The notes under the pieces are model-generated. The model made no database searches, was not told the DNA's origin, and saw nothing but the letters and a program-made list of their open reading frames with translations. A program made the position numbers and the translations under genes. Below, one piece after another: positions 54,231-63,114 of a stretch of DNA of 64,000 bases. The DNA is from Clostridium peptidivorans (GTDB lineage: Bacteria > Bacillota > Clostridia > Clostridiales > Clostridiaceae). How positions within the stretch are numbered: the first letter of the stretch is position 1; each line of letters starts with the position of its first letter. The DNA is taken from NCBI RefSeq assembly GCF_900205925.1, contig NZ_OAOD01000006.1, positions 1 through 64,000 on the forward strand, written 5' to 3'.

Positions 54231-54929
54231 ATGATAAAAAGAGACGAAGAGCATGAAGGCAGTAGTGAAAGATGGCTTCTTACCTATTCAGATCTTATAA
54301 CTTTATTGATGATATTTTTCGTTATTATGTATGCTAGTAGTAAAGTAGATGCAACTAAATACAAAAGTATATCGAATTCTTTTAGAATTACCTTTGGAGG
54401 AGATGCATCTATAGTTGATGGAGGAGAAGGCACAAGTGTTGGTGTAAATAATGAAGACTCAAAACTCCAAGAGACAAAAAAAAACTTAGATAAGTACTTA
54501 AAGGAAAGTAAATTAACTGGAAGTGTAACGACAAAAATAGAAGAAAGAGGACTTGTTGTAAGTATTAATGATACAGTATTTTTTCAATCTGGAGAGGCAG
54601 AAATAAGAGAAGATGCTTTAAAAAAAATAATTCAAATAGGAAATATTTTAAAACAGCAAGAAAATTATATTAGAATAGAAGGGAATACTGATAATAAACC
54701 TATTCATAACTCTAAGTTTCAATCTAATTGGCAACTTTCATCTGTAAGAGCTGCAAATGTTGTTCAATTGCTTGTGGAAAAGTGCGGGTTTCCCCCAGAA
54801 AAGCTTAGTTCTGTAGGGTATGGGGAACACAGACCTATTGCAAGTAATGATAATGAAGAAGGAAGAATTAAAAATAGGCGAGTTGATATAGTTATTATGA
54901 ATAGTAAGTTTAATAAAGTAGAAGATTAA
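54231..54929 (+). CDS. motB: Flagellar motor stator protein MotB
   Basis: 232 residues: short cytoplasmic N-terminus (RDEEHEGSSERWLLTYSDLI), one membrane span with the ion-binding Asp in TYSDLITLLMIFFVIMYA, and a C-terminal OmpA-like peptidoglycan-binding domain (GNTDNKP, NWQLSSVRA, GYGEHRPIASND, NRRVDI). It anchors the stator to the wall. Overlapping-style spacing with motA (2 bp) indicates one operon. No other flagellar genes are in the window. Confidence 0.93.
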   Translation: MIKRDEEHEGSSERWLLTYSDLITLLMIFFVIMYASSKVDATKYKSISNSFRITFGGDASIVDGGEGTSVGVNNEDSKLQETKKNLDKYLKESKLTGSVTTKIEERGLVVSINDTVFFQSGEAEIREDALKKIIQIGNILKQQENYIRIEGNTDNKPIHNSKFQSNWQLSSVRAANVVQLLVEKCGFPPEKLSSVGYGEHRPIASNDNEEGRIKNRRVDIVIMNSKFNKVED

Positions 54930-54966
54930 TATTTATCAATGGCAAAATAATTAAAATATAAATACG

Positions 54967-55002
54967 AAAAAAAACTCATTGAAATTTCAGTGAGTTTTTT
55001 TT
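54967..55002. terminator. Bidirectional terminator
   Basis: AAAAAACTCA...TGAGTTTTTT stem with inner TGAAA/TTTCA, between motB and the convergent zinc-ribbon gene. Confidence 0.8.
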
Positions 55003-55040
55003 CTGTAACACATGTAAATGTTAGTTTTAGTAATTTTAAA

Positions 55041-56120
55041 TTATTGTTTATTTTTTTCATACTGCAGTATAAGTTGTATATTTGAATATTCTACAGGATA
55101 TAGGTCACTATTTAGGCCTTTAAATTCAGGATTTGGAACATACCAGTCTTTACTTTCAAAGTAGCTTTTGAAAGGTTCTTGATTAAATATATAGCCATGT
55201 CGTGCATAAATTTCATTTCTTGCAATACCTAGTTCATCTTTAGTTAGGTTTTTTAAATCATATACAGATAACTCCTGAGTAGAGCTATTTGGAAAAATAA
55301 AATCCGAATTATTATGAAAATGTTCATTGTTAGAATCTTTCTTAGAAGTTTTAGTATTTGAATTTGAAGATGTATCTTGCACAGATTCAAATACTATACT
55401 GCTTGTATCACTTAAGTTATTCATATCCACAACCAGAGGCTTAATGTTAGCTCCTTCGTATTTAACTACTATAGGAGAATATATAAAAAAGTCATATTCT
55501 TTATTAGAGCTAGTATCTTTTAAATCTAATTTTATATCGTTTATGGTTACTTCAATATTTTTATCTTCGGGAATATATATTGATTTTTTAATTATAAATG
55601 CTGAGGGTTCTATGAGCCAATTATCATCTTTCTTGGTAAGTTTTACAATGAAATCCCTATTTGGAACCTCATCAGAGTAAATAGATACGTTATAAAACAT
55701 AGTATGGGCTTTTTCTCCAATAGTTTTATAAAGAGCACTATCTGCTTCTTCTATAGTAAAATTCTTAATGGGAGCTAAACTTAAAGCTTTTTCAAAGCTT
55801 TCCTTACTTAAAAAAGGAGAAGATTGAAGTTTTGTACTATCTAGATTTTTAAAAGCTCTTTCATACTTCTTATTTTTTAAATCATCAAAAAAGTTGTTAA
55901 TGACATTTTCGGGTTTAGAATTTATAGCACTATAGGATTGAATCATAGTAAGGGATAAAACTAATAATATTAAGCCTGAAAATATAATTATTTTTTTATT
56001 TATAGAAAATTTTATTTTAGTTGAATTTAAATTATCAGAATTAGTAAGCTTATAGCCGCAGCAACTACAGAATTTAGAACTTGAGTCTAGGATTTCTGTG
56101 TTGCAATTTTGACAATGCAT
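55041..56120 (-). CDS. Zinc-ribbon, single-span membrane protein with YARHG domain
   Basis: 359 residues from the ATG at 56120 (AAAGGAGTG 6 nt upstream). Zinc ribbon CxxC...CSCC at residues 3-25 (MHCQNCNTEI, FCSCCGYKL), a span near 45-65, an extracellular NTF2-like region (about 70-150, NFFDDLKNKKYERAF), a middle beta domain, and a C-terminal YARHG domain (about 290-345, NEIYARHGYIF, SKDWYVPNPEF). This layout is like TcaA-type and other clostridial surface proteins. It probably senses or binds something at the cell surface. Monocistronic. Confidence 0.85.
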   Translation of the reverse strand: MHCQNCNTEILDSSSKFCSCCGYKLTNSDNLNSTKIKFSINKKIIIFSGLILLVLSLTMIQSYSAINSKPENVINNFFDDLKNKKYERAFKNLDSTKLQSSPFLSKESFEKALSLAPIKNFTIEEADSALYKTIGEKAHTMFYNVSIYSDEVPNRDFIVKLTKKDDNWLIEPSAFIIKKSIYIPEDKNIEVTINDIKLDLKDTSSNKEYDFFIYSPIVVKYEGANIKPLVVDMNNLSDTSSIVFESVQDTSSNSNTKTSKKDSNNEHFHNNSDFIFPNSSTQELSVYDLKNLTKDELGIARNEIYARHGYIFNQEPFKSYFESKDWYVPNPEFKGLNSDLYPVEYSNIQLILQYEKNKQ

Positions 56121-56389
56121 AAATATCACTCCTTTATAAACTTATATGTACTAATATTATAGCAAAATTAGGCAAGGAATAAAGTATTAATAGAAATAAA
56201 GTAATTTCGTGTAAGTAAAATATAATAAAATGGAATATTATTATTTTTAACAAAATTAGAAAACTTACAAATGATATAAAATACTACATATTTCTACTAA
56301 TTGTATAGTATAAATTATTTAAAATAACTCAAAAATAAATTTAAAATAAATTTTATAAAAGCTTTTATGTTATTTTTGTAATATTTTTA
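56121..56389. other. AT-rich divergent spacer
   Basis: No gene is seen. The right end of this gap holds the promoter and operator of the nucleoside operon, listed separately; the promoter of the minus-strand zinc-ribbon gene must be here too. Confidence 0.5.
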
Positions 56390-56418
56390 TTGAAATATGT
56401 TGAATAAATTAATATAAT
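56390..56418 (+). promoter_or_regulatory. Consensus sigma-A promoter of the nucleoside operon
   Basis: -35 TTGAAA (56390-56395), exactly 17 nt, -10 TATAAT (56413-56418). The start point would fall at about 56425, just before the palindromic operator. Confidence 0.75.
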
Positions 56419-56433
56419 ATATATAAAATAAGT

Positions 56434-56454
56434 AAACGTTTTAGTAAAACGTTT
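56434..56454 (+). promoter_or_regulatory. 21-bp palindromic operator
   Basis: AAACGTTTTA and TAAAACGTTT are exact inverted copies around one central base. It starts about 10 nt downstream of the predicted transcription start, so a bound protein would block elongation or initiation. Each arm contains AAACGTTT, itself a palindrome; the CG centre is reminiscent of LacI/PurR-type operators. Confidence 0.65.
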
Positions 56455-56474
56455 CAGTAATAGGGGGAAATAAG

Positions 56475-57593
56475 ATGAAAAAGGTACTTGGTTTAATGTT
56501 AAGCTTCATCATGGTTATTGCACTTGCATTAACTGGTTGTGGAAGCAAGAAGGCAGCAGATCAGGGAGCAAAGGATGCAGGAAAAGACAAACCGTTAAAG
56601 ATAGTATTAGTTCTTAACGGGAATTTAGGAGACAAGTCTTTCTTTGACTCAGCAAATGAAGGTTTAAAACAAATTAAAGAAAAATTCAAAGCTGAAACAA
56701 AAGTAATAGAAGTAGGATCAGATCAGACAAAATGGGAACCAACTTTAGCAGATGTATCTGAAGAAGATTGGGATATAATAATTTGTGGTACATGGCAGAT
56801 GCAGGAACACTTAGAAAAAATAGCACCACAGCATCCAGAAAAAAAATATATACTATTTGATGCAGCAGTAAACTATGATAAAGGTGACTTCAAAAATGTA
56901 TATTCAATAAATTACAAGCAAAACGAAGGTTCTTTCTTAGCAGGAGCTCTAGCAGCTAAGATAACAAATTCAAATATGCCTCAAGCTAATAAAGATAAGG
57001 TTATAGGATTTGTTGGTGGAGCGGATATTCCAGTTATAAATGACTTCCTTGTTGGGTATATAAAAGGTGCTCAATATGTAGATAAGGACATAAAAGTTGC
57101 TATATCATATATTGGAGATTTCTTTAACAGTGCAAAGGGTAAAGAAATGGCATTAGCTCAGTTTAATCAAAAGGCTGACGTAGTATTTCCAGTTGCTTCA
57201 CAGGCAGGACTTGGAGCATTAGATGCAGCTAAATTGCAGAAAAAATATGCTATAGGTGTAGACTCAGATCAGGCAATGTTGTTTAAAGATGATGCTGCAA
57301 AATCAAATCTAATAATGAGTTCAGTTTTAAAGAGAGTTGATAACTCACTTGTTAGAGCAATTGAGCTTGAAACTCAAGGGAAATTACCATGGGGTAAGGC
57401 AGAAGCTTTAGGATTAAAAGAAGAAGCGGTTGGACTTGCTACAAACGAAGTCTACAATAAAAATGTTCCAGAAGATATGAGAAAATTTGTAGAAGAAACT
57501 TCAAAGAAAATAATATCTGGAGAAATAAAAGTAGATTCAGCTATTGGAATGGATACAAAAGTTCTTAATGAAATAAGAAATTCTGTAAAGTAA
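56475..57593 (+). CDS. BMP-family nucleoside-binding lipoprotein
   Basis: 372 residues. Signal peptide with lipobox ALTGC (lipidated Cys22). The mature protein is of the PnrA/BMP family: LVLNGNLGDKSFFDSANEGL near the N-terminus, then FDAAVNYD, NEGSFLAGALAA, GFVGGADIPV and GVDSDQ. It captures purine nucleosides outside the cell for the ABC transporter encoded downstream. AGGGGG precedes the ATG. First gene after the palindromic operator. Confidence 0.93.
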   Translation: MKKVLGLMLSFIMVIALALTGCGSKKAADQGAKDAGKDKPLKIVLVLNGNLGDKSFFDSANEGLKQIKEKFKAETKVIEVGSDQTKWEPTLADVSEEDWDIIICGTWQMQEHLEKIAPQHPEKKYILFDAAVNYDKGDFKNVYSINYKQNEGSFLAGALAAKITNSNMPQANKDKVIGFVGGADIPVINDFLVGYIKGAQYVDKDIKVAISYIGDFFNSAKGKEMALAQFNQKADVVFPVASQAGLGALDAAKLQKKYAIGVDSDQAMLFKDDAAKSNLIMSSVLKRVDNSLVRAIELETQGKLPWGKAEALGLKEEAVGLATNEVYNKNVPEDMRKFVEETSKKIISGEIKVDSAIGMDTKVLNEIRNSVK

Positions 57594-57694
57594 TATCAAA
57601 ACAAATTTATAAATAACTACAACATTATAATGCACTGGATAGTTTTCCAGTGCATTAATTAACTAATACATAAACTTAGAAAGAGGTGAAGAGT

Positions 57695-59248
57695 TTGGCA
57701 GAAGAAATTTTAACCATGCAAAACATAACCAAGGTTTACCCAAATGGAATGGTTGCAAATAAGGATGTAAATTTTTCTGTTAAAGCAGGAGAAATACATG
57801 CCCTAATGGGAGAAAACGGGGCAGGTAAAAGTACACTCATGAAAATACTATTTGGGCTTGAAAGACCAGAAGAGGGAGATATTCTGCTAAAAGGCCAGAA
57901 AATAAACATAGATTCTCCAAGCACAGCTATAAAAAATGGTATAGGAATGGTTCATCAGCATTTTATGCTTGTTCCATCGCTTACTGTTGCAGAAAATATG
58001 GTTTTAGGTATGGAACCAAAGAAAAATGGACTTGTTGATATAGAAAAAGCAATAAAGGTTACAGAAGAAATTTCAAAGAAATATAATCTTATAGTTGATC
58101 CAAAAGCAAAGGTTTCAGATTTACCTGTAGGAATAAAACAAAAGGTTGAAATACTAAAGGCACTACTTAGAGGAGCAGAAATACTTATACTAGATGAACC
58201 AACTGCAGTATTAACTCCTCAAGAAACAAAAGAATTGTTTGTGGAACTTATAAATTTAAAGAAAAAAGGACATACAATAATATTTATTTCTCATAAGTTA
58301 AAAGAAATAAAAGAAATATGCGATAGAATAACAATTTTAAGATCTGGAAGAAGTATAGGGGTTTATGATGTTGCAAAAGTATCCCAAGAAGACATTTCAA
58401 GACTTATGGTAGGACGTGATGTAGTACTTAAAATTCAAAAGGAAAAAAGTAACCCAAGCAATGTTGTGTTAAAGGTTAATAATATAAATCATACTGATGA
58501 AACAGGAAAGACAATATTAAATAATATAAGCTTTACAGTAAGAAAAGGTGAAATACTTGGAATAGCTGGAGTAGAGGGAAATGGACAAAGAGAACTTATA
58601 GAACTTATAACTGGACTTGAAAAGTATCATCAAGGTGAAGTTTTTATAGAGGGACAAGAAATTAAAAATTTAAGTATAAAGGAAATAAGAAACCTAGGTG
58701 CTTCTCATATTTCAGAAGATAGAATGATATTTGGAGCAGCTGGTGAAGCGAGCATAGAAGAAAATATTATTTCAGATAGATTTGATAGTAAGGAATTAAA
58801 TAAAAGTGGGCTGCTTAACATGTCAAAAATACACTCCATGGTTAAAGAACTGATTAAAGACTATAGAGTTAAATGTGATAGTCCAGATCAGCCAGTGAAA
58901 ATGTTATCAGGAGGAAATATTCAAAAGGTTGTAGTAGCTAGAGAGTTTTCCTCAAATCCAAAACTTATAGTGGCAAATCAGCCAACTAGAGGTATTGACG
59001 TAGGAGCAACAGAATTTATTCACAAAAAATTAGTAGAACTAAGAGATGAAGGTACAGGAGTATTATTAATATCTGCAGACTTAAACGAAGCTATGGAATT
59101 AAGTGATAGTTTAATGGTAATGTATGGCGGAGAAGTAGTAGCTTACTTTAAAGACAGCTCTAAAGTTACTGAAGAAGAACTTGGAAAATACATGCTTGGA
59201 ATAAAGAAACAATCTCCTGAAGAGATAAGGGGGGCTATGAATGAGTAG
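57695..59248 (+). CDS. Nucleoside ABC transporter ATPase (two ABC domains)
   Basis: About 518 residues from TTG at 57695 (AGAGGTG 7 nt upstream; a GTG three codons earlier overlaps that motif). Two tandem ABC domains as in NupO/YufO and RbsA: first Walker A GENGAGKST, signature LPVGIKQKVEI (degenerate) and LDEPTAVL; second domain with GVEGNGQREL in place of Walker A and MLSGGNIQKVVVAREFSSNP with a Gln/Asn motif NQPTRG instead of a consensus Walker B. The second site is probably poorly catalytic, which is normal in this family. It overlaps the permease gene by 8 bp. Confidence 0.93.
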   Translation: MAEEILTMQNITKVYPNGMVANKDVNFSVKAGEIHALMGENGAGKSTLMKILFGLERPEEGDILLKGQKINIDSPSTAIKNGIGMVHQHFMLVPSLTVAENMVLGMEPKKNGLVDIEKAIKVTEEISKKYNLIVDPKAKVSDLPVGIKQKVEILKALLRGAEILILDEPTAVLTPQETKELFVELINLKKKGHTIIFISHKLKEIKEICDRITILRSGRSIGVYDVAKVSQEDISRLMVGRDVVLKIQKEKSNPSNVVLKVNNINHTDETGKTILNNISFTVRKGEILGIAGVEGNGQRELIELITGLEKYHQGEVFIEGQEIKNLSIKEIRNLGASHISEDRMIFGAAGEASIEENIISDRFDSKELNKSGLLNMSKIHSMVKELIKDYRVKCDSPDQPVKMLSGGNIQKVVVAREFSSNPKLIVANQPTRGIDVGATEFIHKKLVELRDEGTGVLLISADLNEAMELSDSLMVMYGGEVVAYFKDSSKVTEEELGKYMLGIKKQSPEEIRGAMNE

Positions 59249-60317
59249 TAAAAAGATAGAGACTCAATTTGAAATAATAAGAACCTTTGTGGCAATTTTA
59301 CTTGCGATGACTTTGGCTTTTTTAATAATTTTAGGTATAAGTAAACAGCCGCTAAATGCTATAACCACACTTTTTACAGGACCATTTTCATCTATAAGAC
59401 GTTTTGGTAATGTAATAGAGATGTCCATTCCATTTATATTCACAGGACTATCTGTATGTGTAATGTTTCAAGCAAAACAATTTAATATGATAAGTGAAGG
59501 TGCTTTCTTTATTGGAGGGGTAGCGGCTTCCTTTATAGCAGTAAAGGTGATACTTCCTATGGGAATTCATCCGATAGTTGCTATATTATTTGGAGGAATT
59601 ATAGGAGCTTTAGCGGGCTTTGTTCCAGGAATACTTAAGACAAAGTGGAATGCTAGCGAGCTTGTATCATCTCTAATGTTAAATTATGTTTGCTTATATT
59701 TGGGACTTTACGTTATAAATAATATTATAAGAGATCCTAATTCAGGATTTATGGCATCCTTTATATTTAATGAAACAGCAATGTTTAAAAAGATAATTCC
59801 AGGCACAAGAATACATGCTGGAATATTTGTAGCAATAATATTTGTAATTTTAACTTATTTATTTATGTATAGATCAAAATGGGGATATGCTCTAAGAATG
59901 ACAGGATTAAATGAAAATTTTGCAAGGTATTCAGGAATTAATACAAAGAAAGTTATTTTATACTCACAGTTATTAGGAGGATTTATTGCTGGTCTTGGTG
60001 GAGGTACAGAAGTACTTGGTATGTATCAAAGATTTCAGTGGCAGAGTCTCCCAGGGTACGGGTTTGATGGAATAATAGTTGCTATTTTAGCAAGAAACAA
60101 TCCAATTTTAGTGCCAATAGCAGCTGTATTCTTAGCGTATTTAAGAGTTGGGGCAGATATCATGGCAAGAATGACAGATGTTCCAAGTGAGGTAATATCA
60201 GTTATACAAGCAATTATAATCATACTAATTGCAGCAAATAGATTCCTTGCAAAATGGAAACATAAGAAAATTGTTAAGTATTCTCAAGAGCAATTAGCTG
60301 TTAAGGAGGGAAAGTAA
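59241..60317 (+). CDS. Nucleoside ABC transporter permease 1
   Basis: 358 residues, BPD_transp_2 family (NupP-like), about nine spans. Family segments: EMSIPFIFTGLSVCVMFQAK, FNMISEGAFFIGG, and the ATPase-facing loop with GLNENFARYSGIN. It pairs with the next gene product to form the heterodimeric channel. Starts inside the ATPase gene (8-bp overlap) and ends directly against permease 2 with no spacer, so the three proteins are translationally coupled. Confidence 0.92.
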   Translation: MSSKKIETQFEIIRTFVAILLAMTLAFLIILGISKQPLNAITTLFTGPFSSIRRFGNVIEMSIPFIFTGLSVCVMFQAKQFNMISEGAFFIGGVAASFIAVKVILPMGIHPIVAILFGGIIGALAGFVPGILKTKWNASELVSSLMLNYVCLYLGLYVINNIIRDPNSGFMASFIFNETAMFKKIIPGTRIHAGIFVAIIFVILTYLFMYRSKWGYALRMTGLNENFARYSGINTKKVILYSQLLGGFIAGLGGGTEVLGMYQRFQWQSLPGYGFDGIIVAILARNNPILVPIAAVFLAYLRVGADIMARMTDVPSEVISVIQAIIIILIAANRFLAKWKHKKIVKYSQEQLAVKEGK

Positions 60318-61244
60318 ATGGATAACTTGTTTTCATTAATATTTACTACTAATTTTGGATATTCAGTACTAAGAGTTACTACTCCTATACTTTTTGCAGC
60401 TTTAGCAGCTTTAATATCAGATAAGGCAGGAGTTATCAATATAGGACTTGAAGGAATAATGCTTTCCTCTGCTTTAACAGGTGTAATTGTCAGTGCTTTT
60501 ACTCAAAGCGTGTTAGTTGGAGTGCTTTCTGGAGTAATAGTTGGAGCATTGTTATCTTTAGCTCTTGCATATTTTTCTTTGCATTTAAAGGCAGATATAA
60601 TACTTACAGGTATTGCTCTTAACTTGCTTGCTAGTGGAGGAACGGTATTCTTATTATTTTTAGTGGCTAAAGATAAGGGGATTTCAATTTCATTAAAGAG
60701 TTTAGTAGTACCGGAAATATGGATTCCTTTAATAAATAAAATACCAGTGCTTGGACCAATATTTTCAGGACATAACATATTAACTTATTTAGCATTGTTA
60801 TCAGTTGTATTAGTACATTACTTCTTATATAGAACACCACTTGGACTTAAAATAAGAGCCGTTGGAGAAAATCCAAATGCAGCGGATTCAGTAGGTATAA
60901 GTGTTATAAAAATACAATATTTAGCTTTAATGATGAGTGGAATATTTGCAGCTTTAGGCGGAATTTATATGTCCATGGGATATGTGTCTTGGTTTTCAAG
61001 AGATATGACTGCAGGAAGAGGATTCATAGCACTTGCAGCGGAAGCCATGGGTAGAGGAACACCAATTGGAACTCTTGTAGCGTCTTTAATATTTGGATTT
61101 GCAGATGCTTTATCGAATGTAATGCAGTCTTTAAGAGTGCCAGCGGAATTTGTTCAGATGGTACCATATTTAACTACAATATTTGGACTAGTTATATACT
61201 CAATTCAACAGACTAATAAGATTAAGAAAATTAGGAGGAAATAA
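60318..61244 (+). CDS. Nucleoside ABC transporter permease 2
   Basis: 308 residues, the shorter NupQ-like partner. Family segments: VLRVTTPILFAALAALISDK, GVINIGLEGIML, the loop VGENPNAADSVGISV and the C-terminal RGFIALAAEAMGRGTPIG. Its GGAGGG SD lies in the last codons of permease 1. It ends 2 bp before the first nucleoside hydrolase, which ties import directly to intracellular cleavage. Confidence 0.92.
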   Translation: MDNLFSLIFTTNFGYSVLRVTTPILFAALAALISDKAGVINIGLEGIMLSSALTGVIVSAFTQSVLVGVLSGVIVGALLSLALAYFSLHLKADIILTGIALNLLASGGTVFLLFLVAKDKGISISLKSLVVPEIWIPLINKIPVLGPIFSGHNILTYLALLSVVLVHYFLYRTPLGLKIRAVGENPNAADSVGISVIKIQYLALMMSGIFAALGGIYMSMGYVSWFSRDMTAGRGFIALAAEAMGRGTPIGTLVASLIFGFADALSNVMQSLRVPAEFVQMVPYLTTIFGLVIYSIQQTNKIKKIRRK

Positions 61245-61246
61245 TT

Positions 61247-62173
61247 ATGAGAATACCAGTAATAATAGATTGTGATCCAGGGCATGATGATGCAATAGCG
61301 CTATTACTTGCCTTTGCTAGTGAAAAGCTAGATGTAAAAGCAGTAACAATAGTTGCTGGAAATCAAACTCAAGAAAAAACATTAAATAATGCACTAAAGG
61401 TATTAAGTTTTGCGGGGGTTAATGTACCTGTAGCAAAGGGAGACGATAAACCTTTAATGAGAGATCTTATAATTGCACCAGAAGTTCATGGAGACAGTGG
61501 ACTTGATGGACCAGAACTCCCAGAGTCAAATTTAAAGGCCTGTGATATGTTAGCTATAGAGCTTATAGCAAAGGTTGTTAGAGAAAGCGATAAAAAGATT
61601 ACTTTAATACCAACGGGAGCCTTAACAAACATAGCAAAGTTTCTTTTATGTTATCCAGAATTAAAAGAGAAGATAGAAAGAATATCTCTAATGGGAGGAG
61701 CTTGCTTTGGTGGAAATTGGAGTCCGGCAGCAGAATTTAATATACTAGTAGATCCAGAAGCAGCAGACATTGTATTTAAATCTGGAATACCAATAACAAT
61801 GAGCGGACTTGATGTAACTCACAAAGCTTTAATTTATGATGAAGATGTAGAAAGAATAAGAAATGTTGGCGGAAAAGTTGCTGTAATGGTAGCAGAACTT
61901 TTAGATTTCTTTGCTAAGTTTCATATGGATATGGGATTTAAGGGAAGTCCGCTTCATGACCCATGTGCAGTAGCTTGGGTTATTGATCCATCAATACTTA
62001 CTACTAAAAAACTTCATGTAGATATAGAAACTAAAGGTGAACATACTTTAGGAGCTACAGTTGTTGATTATTATGATGTGCTTAAAAAAGAAAAAAATGT
62101 AGATGTTGCCTTTGATATAGATAGAGAAAGATTTGTGGATATGCTAGTAGAAGCTGTAAAGTACTACAATTAA
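61247..62173 (+). CDS. Nucleoside hydrolase (IunH family), copy 1
   Basis: 308 residues. The Ca2+-binding N-terminus IDCDPGHDDAIALLLAF carries the canonical Asp cluster, followed by IPTGALTNIA, LMGGACFGGNWSPAAEFN and the LHDPCAVAWV site with the fourth Asp. It cleaves imported nucleosides to ribose and base. AGGAGG precedes the ATG. It and copy 2 are paralogues of equal length (308), the result of duplication followed by divergence, perhaps to divide purine and pyrimidine substrates. Confidence 0.93.
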   Translation: MRIPVIIDCDPGHDDAIALLLAFASEKLDVKAVTIVAGNQTQEKTLNNALKVLSFAGVNVPVAKGDDKPLMRDLIIAPEVHGDSGLDGPELPESNLKACDMLAIELIAKVVRESDKKITLIPTGALTNIAKFLLCYPELKEKIERISLMGGACFGGNWSPAAEFNILVDPEAADIVFKSGIPITMSGLDVTHKALIYDEDVERIRNVGGKVAVMVAELLDFFAKFHMDMGFKGSPLHDPCAVAWVIDPSILTTKKLHVDIETKGEHTLGATVVDYYDVLKKEKNVDVAFDIDRERFVDMLVEAVKYYN

Positions 62174-62187
62174 GGAGTGAATCGCAT

Positions 62188-63114
62188 ATGAAAATACCTG
62201 TAATTATAGACACAGATCCAGGAATAGATGATGCTTTAGCACTATTTTTAGCATTTTCATCAGAAAAGTTAGATATAAGAGCTATAACTTCTGTAGGAGG
62301 TAATATACCTTTAGGAAAGACTACTAAAAATTCTATAGACCTTGTAAGTTACATAGGAGCTAACACAAAAGTAGCTAAGGGGGCAGAAGGCCCTATTTTA
62401 AGAGAACTTCACACTGCAGAGTATGTACATGGAGAAACTGGACTTCATTCTGTGGTTTTACCTGAAGGAAATATAAAACTTTATGAAAAAAGTGCTTGGG
62501 ATACTATATACGAAGAAGCTATAAAGTGTGAGGGGAGGCTTAATATAATAGCCATAGGACCTCTTACCAATATTGCAATAGCTTTAATGAAGTATCCAGA
62601 TTTAAAGCATAAAATTGAAAAGATAACTCTTATGGGAGGAGCTTGTTATATAGGAAACACTACTCCAGCAGCAGAATTTAATATATATGTGGATGCAGAA
62701 GCAGCAGATATAGTATTTAAATCAGGAATACCAGTAATCATGGTAGGACTTGATGCAACTCATAAGGCATTAGTCTTAGAAAAAGACATAGAGTATATAA
62801 CTGAAGGTAAAAGTAAGATTTCTGAAACTATAAGGCAATTCTTTAATTGTTGTTCAATAATATGCAAACTCTATGGTTTAGAGGGAGCAATAGTTCATGA
62901 TGCTTTAGCAGTAGCATCGGTTATTAATCCTAATATTATCGAAAAGCATAAGTATTATGTTGCAGTAGAAACAAAGGGTGAGCTTACTTACGGAAAAACT
63001 GTAGTTGATATTTATAATGTTACTAAAAAGGAAGCTAATGCAGAAGTTGCTATGGATGTAGATAGAGAGGGATTTGTAGAAATGCTTAGGGGGATGATTA
63101 AGGCATATGAATAG
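62188..63114 (+). CDS. Nucleoside hydrolase (IunH family), copy 2
   Basis: 308 residues. IDTDPGIDDALALFLAF, IAIGPLTNIAIA, LMGGACYIGNTTPAAEFN and VHDALAVASV are all intact, so it should be active. Differences from copy 1 in the first motif (PGI against PGH) and in the substrate loop imply a different base or sugar preference. AAGGAG precedes the start. The following amidohydrolase gene begins within its last codons. Confidence 0.93.
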   Translation: MKIPVIIDTDPGIDDALALFLAFSSEKLDIRAITSVGGNIPLGKTTKNSIDLVSYIGANTKVAKGAEGPILRELHTAEYVHGETGLHSVVLPEGNIKLYEKSAWDTIYEEAIKCEGRLNIIAIGPLTNIAIALMKYPDLKHKIEKITLMGGACYIGNTTPAAEFNIYVDAEAADIVFKSGIPVIMVGLDATHKALVLEKDIEYITEGKSKISETIRQFFNCCSIICKLYGLEGAIVHDALAVASVINPNIIEKHKYYVAVETKGELTYGKTVVDIYNVTKKEANAEVAMDVDREGFVEMLRGMIKAYE

